Below are positions 17,474 to 24,400 of a stretch of 64,000 nucleotides of DNA, piece after piece (within the stretch, counting starts at the first letter, position 1; each line of letters opens with the position of its first letter). Position numbers and translations under genes: made by a program. The DNA comes from Cellvibrionales bacterium UBA7375 (GTDB taxonomy: Bacteria; Pseudomonadota; Gammaproteobacteria; Pseudomonadales; Porticoccaceae), in NCBI GenBank assembly GCA_949487135.1, contig CATAJQ010000002.1:1-64000 (forward strand), given 5' to 3'. Under the pieces are notes generated by a model, which saw only the letters and a list, made by a program, of their open reading frames with translations, was not told where the DNA came from and searched no databases.

Positions 17474-20400
17474 ATGTCACAGTTAATAAGATTTTTCCAT
17501 GTTTTTTTATATGTTCTCACATTGGTTCTTGTATCAGTTCCGGTGAAGGCTAACTCAAATGGCTCCTACAGCTGGGATATAGATCTTGATGGTCGTGTTG
17601 ACGCGCTTACCGATGGTTTGATTATTTTAAGACATAGTTTTGGACTTCAAGGGGCCGCGCTGACTGCAGGTGCTGTCTCTCAAGATTCACCATTAAACAG
17701 CAGCGAAGTAGAGGCGCGGGTTAATTTGATTGCGGATATTGCTGATGTTGATAGCAACAATAAAGTGGATGCTTTGACCGATGGTTTGATATTGCTGCGT
17801 TATATGTTCGGCTTAACAAATGAATCCTTAATAGCTGGCGCTGTAGCGACAGATGCAACTCGCTCAAGCGCTTTAGAAATCACTCAGTATCTCGCTACCT
17901 ATGAACCCGGACAGGCACCTGCTGACAGTGATGGTGATGGTGTTGCTGATACTGTGGATGCGTTTCCTAGTGATCCCAATGAGACCCAAGATGCTGATGG
18001 TGATGGTGTAGGTGATAACGCCGATGCTTTCCCTAATGATCCCAATGAAACCCTTGATGTCAACGGCAATGGTGTAGGTGATAATGCTGATGCAGTAAAT
18101 AACAGCGGCCCTCAATCTGATTACTGCGCTACTCCTCTTTATCATCTTAATATGCAGGCTGATTCAATGAGTCTTGTTAATTTGACCGTTGAGAATGTTG
18201 GTAATAACCAGCTGCGTATTGCAATTACCTCTGCAGATACCAGTGCAGTTGATAATTTAGTGATTGAGAGTTCAACTGGCGCAAATGTTGCAACTGCCAG
18301 TTCACTAGCCGCTGGTGAGTTAGCTAAAATATTAAGCTGGTCAGGATCTACTCCGGCAACCGAAACTTTCACCATTCTTTGGAGTAAAATCACTATGGGT
18401 GGTGATTGGATTGCAAGAGATATTTCAGTTCCGACGGATGCTGTTTGTGGTGGTGGCAATAACAGTGGGAACACAGGCTCAACTCCGGATGATTCAGGTT
18501 CAAACACACCGAATCCAGATGGTTCTGCGCCAACACCAACCGAGCCAAGTACCAGTGTCCTTTCAATATTTAGCGACGAATATACGGATATTTCAGGTGT
18601 TAACTTAAACCCTGATTGGGGGCAGGCAACTTCTGTTACTGTCTCAAACGGTAAGATTAATTATCAAAACCTCAATTATCAGGGTACCACTTTTGGTGGT
18701 CCACGTGATGTGTCTGGGTATGGATACTTCCATGTTGAAATAAATCCGCAACAATCTGGTTCTTTGCAGCTTTACCTTATCAACTCTGGTGCTGTTACGG
18801 GTAATGGTCCAATAGAAACTTATTATGATCTTAATTTAACCGCTAATCAGTGGAATAGTTTCGATATCCCTCTTGCGTCGTTTACGTCAGTGGTTGATCT
18901 AACCAGAGTTGATGAAATTAAGATTGTTGGTAGCGGCGCCATGTCGCTCGACAATTTATATTTTGGTGGCGAATCTACTAATGACAATGGTGGTAATGAT
19001 GACTCCTATCAGGGTGATGACGCTGTGCCTACTGAGGAAATCGCTGTTGCAGATGGCTATCTAGTTGGTGGTGTTAATTCTTCCAAGCCACAGTTTGTAG
19101 TATATGTTTTTGATAGTGATCCTATTGCTGGCGGAGTTAGCAGCTGTTACGGAGGCTGTGCCTCTGCTTGGCCTCCGATATATGTTGAAGATGATTCACC
19201 CTCTGGTGTCTCGAATCTGTCGTCAATTACTCGAAGTGATGGAACTGAGCAGGTTACATATGAAGGTCGCCCATTGTATTTCTATGCGGGAGATCAGCAA
19301 CCAGGTGACAGAACCGGTGATACTGTCAGCGGTTGGCACTCAATTGAATATGGCAATATCGGGCAGGTTAATAAATTGTACAATGACAGTACACCCTTAG
19401 AGCCTGTGTCCTCCTTTGTCAGAGATGATGGGGTTATTGTCACCCGAATAGCAGATCGCGGTAGGGACCGACATGCCAAGGATTCGGGGTTTCAAGACCA
19501 TTATGATCATTATTTAGCTCATTACTGGCAATTTAGAACTATGCGTATGCAGCTAGAGGACTATGTGCCTTTGGGGCAGAGTAAAATTGCTGTTACTTGG
19601 ATTACTGAAGCCCAGTTAGGCGCTAAAGAGTTTAGGGTTTGGTATGCAGGGCAAAATACTTCGGGTCAGTTCTGGTTCAATCCACAACCACTTGGTCAGC
19701 AGGCTAACCCAAATGAACCTGCTGTGGTTTATCATGGGCGTGGAACTTGGAATGATGACTTTGTTAAGACCAGTAATCAAGGCGGTCAACACAAATATAC
19801 CCTCAACATTACAAGACGTTGGCAGTTGGGTGGTCAGATTCAGGAAACACTTGCCACTGGGATGAATATGGAATTTGAGGCGAGTATGTTCTTACTTAAT
19901 CCTCCTGCGGGTACTCGTTTGAATTATTATGGTACCAGTTTCGTCTATGTGATTGGGGAGCAGGGTGTTCACCCTTTTGAATGGCAAACTGGACAGCAGG
20001 ACGGTACACCAATTCCCCAGAAAGGTTTAAGTGGCGGTTATACCACTCTGGGTTATAACTACACCAATGAGCCTGCTGGACGCTTTATGCAAATGGCGAC
20101 CAATATGAGTCCAGGTAATGCCGAACCTTTTGTTAGAGGTCGTCGTGTGCATCATACAAGCTTTGTTAACGGTGTTCATGGTGAGCGCAATGATAACCCT
20201 GTTTGGATACAGCAGGCAGGCAAAGCAGGTACTCATTATATTAATGAATCATGCGCTGGTTGCCATGTCCGAAATGGTCGCGCCCTAGTAGCCGATGTCG
20301 GTGATTCTTTAGATCGATGGGTATTTAAAGTTGGGGATGTAAATGGTGAGCCCTTAAGTTCAATTGGAAGCGTTCTTCAGCCGCAAAAAATTGGTTCTGG

Positions 20401-21343
20401 TTCCTCAGAAGGAAACGTGACCCTTGGGACCTGGACAGAGTTATCTAATGGGCTACGATCACCAAATTATCAGTTCTCCAATGGCACACCGCCGCAATTT
20501 TCGGCACGAATAGCGCCGTCACTGGTCGGTATGGGGCTTCTAGAAGCTATTGACGAATCAACAATTATTTCTTGGGCAGACGAGAATGACGCTAACAATG
20601 ATGGTATTTCCGGACGTCCATCCTTGGTAGAAGATCCTGCTAGTGGGGTTACTCGTTTGGGTCGTTTCGGCTATAAAGCCGGAACTTTTAGTGTCAAGCA
20701 CCAAATTGCCTCGGCATTTAATACCGATATGGGTGTTATGACCTCAATGTTGCCAAATCCAGATTGTGGTAGCCAGCAGACTAATTGTGGTAATTCTGGT
20801 TCTGAAATATCAGATCAACATATCGACGACTTAGTTAAATACGTATCGCTTTTAGGCGTGGGCGCTAGACGTAACTACAATAATCAGACAGGTGAGGCAT
20901 TGTTTCAGTCTATTGGTTGTGCCGGCTGTCACCGTCCATCAGTCGTAACCAGTAATCAGCATCCATTAGCGGAATTACGAGGTCAGACCATTTACCCATA
21001 CACGGACCTGCTTCTACATGATATGGGGCCAGGGCTTGCTGATAATCTTGCAGAAGGTTCAGCCAGTGGTTCTGAATGGCGAACTGCACCTCTTTGGGGC
21101 TTAGGTTTAACTAAAAATGTGATGCTAGGTGATCTAAAAGGTAATGATGAAATTTCACTAGCAGATGCGCAGAAACGTACAGCTAATATGCAAAGAATTG
21201 GTTATTTACATGATGGTCGCGCGCGGACTATTGATGAGGCTATTCGCTGGCATGGTGGCGAAGCACTTGACTCTAAAAATGCTTATGAAGCGCTTTCTAG
21301 TGGCCAAAGAACTGCTGTTATTGATTTTCTAGAAAGTTTATAG
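17474..21343 (+). CDS. Secreted di-haem c-type oxidoreductase with dockerin-like, TSP3 and carbohydrate-binding modules
   Basis: A 1,289-residue exported redox protein. The signal peptide ends near residue 27. Residues 33-145 are a dockerin-like module with the shared 56-residue loop spacing. Thrombospondin type-3 calcium repeats follow (150-206). Residues 362-498 resemble a beta-sandwich glycan-binding domain found in GH16 enzymes (WGQATSVTVSNGKINYQNLNYQG, ending SLDNLYFGG). Residues 520-625 match the secreted Lipoprotein_15 repeat (VYVFDSDP, CYGGCASAWPP). Residues 640-880 are unassigned. The C-terminal part, about 890-1289, is a DUF1111/di-haem oxidoreductase domain with CAGCH motifs at 927-931 and 1149-1153. 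Two covalently bound haems imply periplasmic maturation and export. A role in peroxide reduction or electron supply during glycan breakdown is inference. Confidence 0.82.
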   Translation: MSQLIRFFHVFLYVLTLVLVSVPVKANSNGSYSWDIDLDGRVDALTDGLIILRHSFGLQGAALTAGAVSQDSPLNSSEVEARVNLIADIADVDSNNKVDALTDGLILLRYMFGLTNESLIAGAVATDATRSSALEITQYLATYEPGQAPADSDGDGVADTVDAFPSDPNETQDADGDGVGDNADAFPNDPNETLDVNGNGVGDNADAVNNSGPQSDYCATPLYHLNMQADSMSLVNLTVENVGNNQLRIAITSADTSAVDNLVIESSTGANVATASSLAAGELAKILSWSGSTPATETFTILWSKITMGGDWIARDISVPTDAVCGGGNNSGNTGSTPDDSGSNTPNPDGSAPTPTEPSTSVLSIFSDEYTDISGVNLNPDWGQATSVTVSNGKINYQNLNYQGTTFGGPRDVSGYGYFHVEINPQQSGSLQLYLINSGAVTGNGPIETYYDLNLTANQWNSFDIPLASFTSVVDLTRVDEIKIVGSGAMSLDNLYFGGESTNDNGGNDDSYQGDDAVPTEEIAVADGYLVGGVNSSKPQFVVYVFDSDPIAGGVSSCYGGCASAWPPIYVEDDSPSGVSNLSSITRSDGTEQVTYEGRPLYFYAGDQQPGDRTGDTVSGWHSIEYGNIGQVNKLYNDSTPLEPVSSFVRDDGVIVTRIADRGRDRHAKDSGFQDHYDHYLAHYWQFRTMRMQLEDYVPLGQSKIAVTWITEAQLGAKEFRVWYAGQNTSGQFWFNPQPLGQQANPNEPAVVYHGRGTWNDDFVKTSNQGGQHKYTLNITRRWQLGGQIQETLATGMNMEFEASMFLLNPPAGTRLNYYGTSFVYVIGEQGVHPFEWQTGQQDGTPIPQKGLSGGYTTLGYNYTNEPAGRFMQMATNMSPGNAEPFVRGRRVHHTSFVNGVHGERNDNPVWIQQAGKAGTHYINESCAGCHVRNGRALVADVGDSLDRWVFKVGDVNGEPLSSIGSVLQPQKIGSGSSEGNVTLGTWTELSNGLRSPNYQFSNGTPPQFSARIAPSLVGMGLLEAIDESTIISWADENDANNDGISGRPSLVEDPASGVTRLGRFGYKAGTFSVKHQIASAFNTDMGVMTSMLPNPDCGSQQTNCGNSGSEISDQHIDDLVKYVSLLGVGARRNYNNQTGEALFQSIGCAGCHRPSVVTSNQHPLAELRGQTIYPYTDLLLHDMGPGLADNLAEGSASGSEWRTAPLWGLGLTKNVMLGDLKGNDEISLADAQKRTANMQRIGYLHDGRARTIDEAIRWHGGEALDSKNAYEALSSGQRTAVIDFLESL

Positions 21344-21362
21344 CCACAAATAAGAATGGACT

Positions 21363-21382
21363 TTTACAGTTATAACTGTAAA
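21363..21382. promoter_or_regulatory. Perfect 20-bp palindrome upstream of the GH16/CotH gene
   Basis: TTTACAGTTA is followed directly by its reverse complement. It lies 66 bases before the start codon of the GH16 gene and 19 bases after the stop of the oxidoreductase gene. No T-run follows, so it is a poor terminator and a good candidate operator. It was not seen elsewhere in the window by eye. Confidence 0.5.
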
Positions 21383-21448
21383 TTCCTATAAGGTATGATC
21401 TGCGTAGGATTAATAGATTAAAAATATATAATAATAGGAATATTGGGT

Positions 21449-24400
21449 ATGAAAGTTTTTACTCTCTATAATGAAGACAAGATGGTTTCCATTTTTTGTA
21501 GAAACATCTTCAATCTGTTTGCCGCCTTTAAATTAGCTCTTTCCATGCTGGCTTTTACAGCCATTATGACAGTGTCCCTATCAGCTAATGCCAACGTTAC
21601 ATCCTGGACAGGCTTTGGTGGTGCGGTAATTGCAAACGATGTATTTGAATTCCCAACTTCCGCAGATAGTTGGGCAGGTTATGCAAATACCAATGAAAGT
21701 TTTTATCCTCTGAGTTTACCTAACGGTGGAATTATTACCTTTACTGGGGCATCGAATAGCCCGGTGGGTGTTCGTTTTCGCCTTGAATTTAACCCATATC
21801 CTGATGTCGAGCCTGCTTATAATACATCCTCGGTGACGGTCAATGGCGCGCTCGAATCTATCTACTCTATTGCAATACCCTCACAGGGTAATAGAACCTT
21901 TAGTTCTGTTATCTTATATTTGGATAATCGTAACATACCAGTAACTATCAAGGATGCTCAGGTAATTCCAAATAGTTCCCAAAGTGGTTGTGACGACTCT
22001 CCACAAGCTAATGGTGTAATTAAAGTTGAGGCTGAGTGTTACAGTTCTGAAGAGGGCACTAATCTTGAATCTACTACCGATACGGGCGGCGGTCAAAATG
22101 TAGGATGGATTGATGAATTTGACTCCATGACCTACGTGGTGAATGTTCCGAGTTCTGGTAATTATCAGCTAAGTTACCGAACAGCTAGCGATAATGGCAG
22201 TAGTCCAGGTTTTAGAGTGTTTGTAAATAATCAATATGCTGATTTGTTCTCAATACCATCAACAGGTGGTTGGCAAAACTGGCAAACAGAGCAGGGTCGT
22301 ACTATTGCGCTTAATTCAGGCTCTCATATTATAAAATTTGATGCTGCATCTGCCGGTATGAATCTAAATTGGTTTAGCCTTACACCCACCAGTTCTGTGG
22401 TAGATGAGCCGCCGCAGAATGGAGATAATAATGGTGTTGCTGGTGTTGCTGTTGACTCAACCAAATGGTTTCATCAAACAAAGCTGCCCAATGGCTCGAG
22501 TTGGTTTAACGGTGAAATTCAGCACTATACCAATCGTATTCAAAACTCTTATGTCAGTGATGGAACCCTTAAAATTGTTGCCAAAAAAGAGGCGTATACT
22601 GACCAAGGTGTGACCAAGCAATATACGTCTGCTAGGCTTAATTCAAAATTTGCATTTAAGTATGGTGTGGCCGAGTTTAGAGCAAAAATGCCTGTTGGTG
22701 TCGGTACATGGCCGGCTATATGGATGTTAGGCAAAAATATCAGTGAGTCGGGTACTTATTGGGCGACTCAGGGTTATGGAACAACTAGTTGGCCTGCGGT
22801 AGGTGAAATAGATATCTTAGAGCACTGGGGCAGCAATCAAAACTATGCTCAAAGTGCTATGCATACCACCTCCAGTAACGGCAACACTATTAATAAAGGG
22901 GGTCGGTACGTTCCGACAATATCCTCCGAATTTCACACCTATACCATGGATTGGAATGCCAATCGTATAATTTTTAAAATTGATGGTGTAGAGCATTATA
23001 CCTACAATCCCAGTGTTAAAAATGCTGACACATGGCCCTATGATTCGGAGTTTTTCTTTTTACTCAATGTTGCCATTGAGTCTAATATTGCCGGTGGGTT
23101 CACACAAAGTGATATGGAAGTTGATTACGTTCGCGTTTATCAATCGGGTAATTTAGTATGGTCCGACGAATTTAATACCATAACCGATAATGATTCTGAT
23201 GGCGATGGGGTCAATGATAATGTCGATGCTTTCCCTGATGACGCGTCCGAGACAACTGATTCAGATGGTGATGGCGTAGGGGATAATGCTGACTATGCAC
23301 CTAATGACCCCAGTGTTCAGACAGCGCCTGTAACGCCAACCAGCGTAGCTGTAACATTTCAGGTTGATATGTCCGCAGAAGCAACTAACCCCAATGGTGT
23401 CTATCTGGCGGGTGGCGACTTTGGCCAAGATGGCTTTTTAATGTCTGACAATGGCAATGATCTATGGTCGGTGACGGTTTCAGTTCCTCCAAACAGTCAG
23501 TATCTGTACAAATTCCGCAACCAACCCTCTTATGGCACATGGAACGGTTTCGAGAGTGATGTTGAGCTAATTGCCGGTGGTTGTAGTACCGGTCAATATA
23601 ATGACCGCTACTTTGATGTGGGAATTGTTGACATTGTGTTACCTGTTGTAGCCTATGGTAGCTGTACTGAAGGTTCTAATGTTTCAAATCCTTCAGCGGT
23701 TAGCTTTACTGTGACTGCTGAAGATGCAACCTCTGTCAAATTTCACTCCAGTGGCTTTGGTTGGAATTCTAATGCACAAGTGGACGCAATCTCTAATGGC
23801 GATGGAACATGGACAGCAACCATTGATTCTGGTTTTTCTAGTAATGTTGACTACAAGTGGATAATTGATGGTGTCGAAGAAGACCTTTCAGGCGCTTATC
23901 GCGCGGGTGAATGTGCTAATAGCAATGTTGCCGCCTACGATGATACATGGTTTAACCGAACATGGGCTGTTGGTTCAGGTAATGTAACCGGTGATATAGC
24001 CAATTCATGTGGTGGTTCAACTGTCACAGCTGTATCCGTTACCTTTCAGGTCGATATGTCAGCCATTGACACTCATGCTGAGGGTGTTTATCTAGCAGGT
24101 GGTGGTATTTTTGGTCAAAATGGCCTGTTAATGCTTAATAATGGCAATGACCTGTGGTCTGTAACTACTACGCTGAATGCTAATACACGAGTTCTCTACA
24201 AATTCCGCAATCAACCGTCCTATGGCACATGGGACGGCTTTGAAGCTTCTACTGGCCTAATTGCCGACGGCTGTAATACAGGTGATTACAATGAACGTTA
24301 TGTCGATGTAGCAGAATCTAACATCGTATTGCCTGTTGTAGCCTATGGTAGTTGTACTGCTCAGCCCTTTGGTACACCACCAGGTCCAATAGACTCGGAC

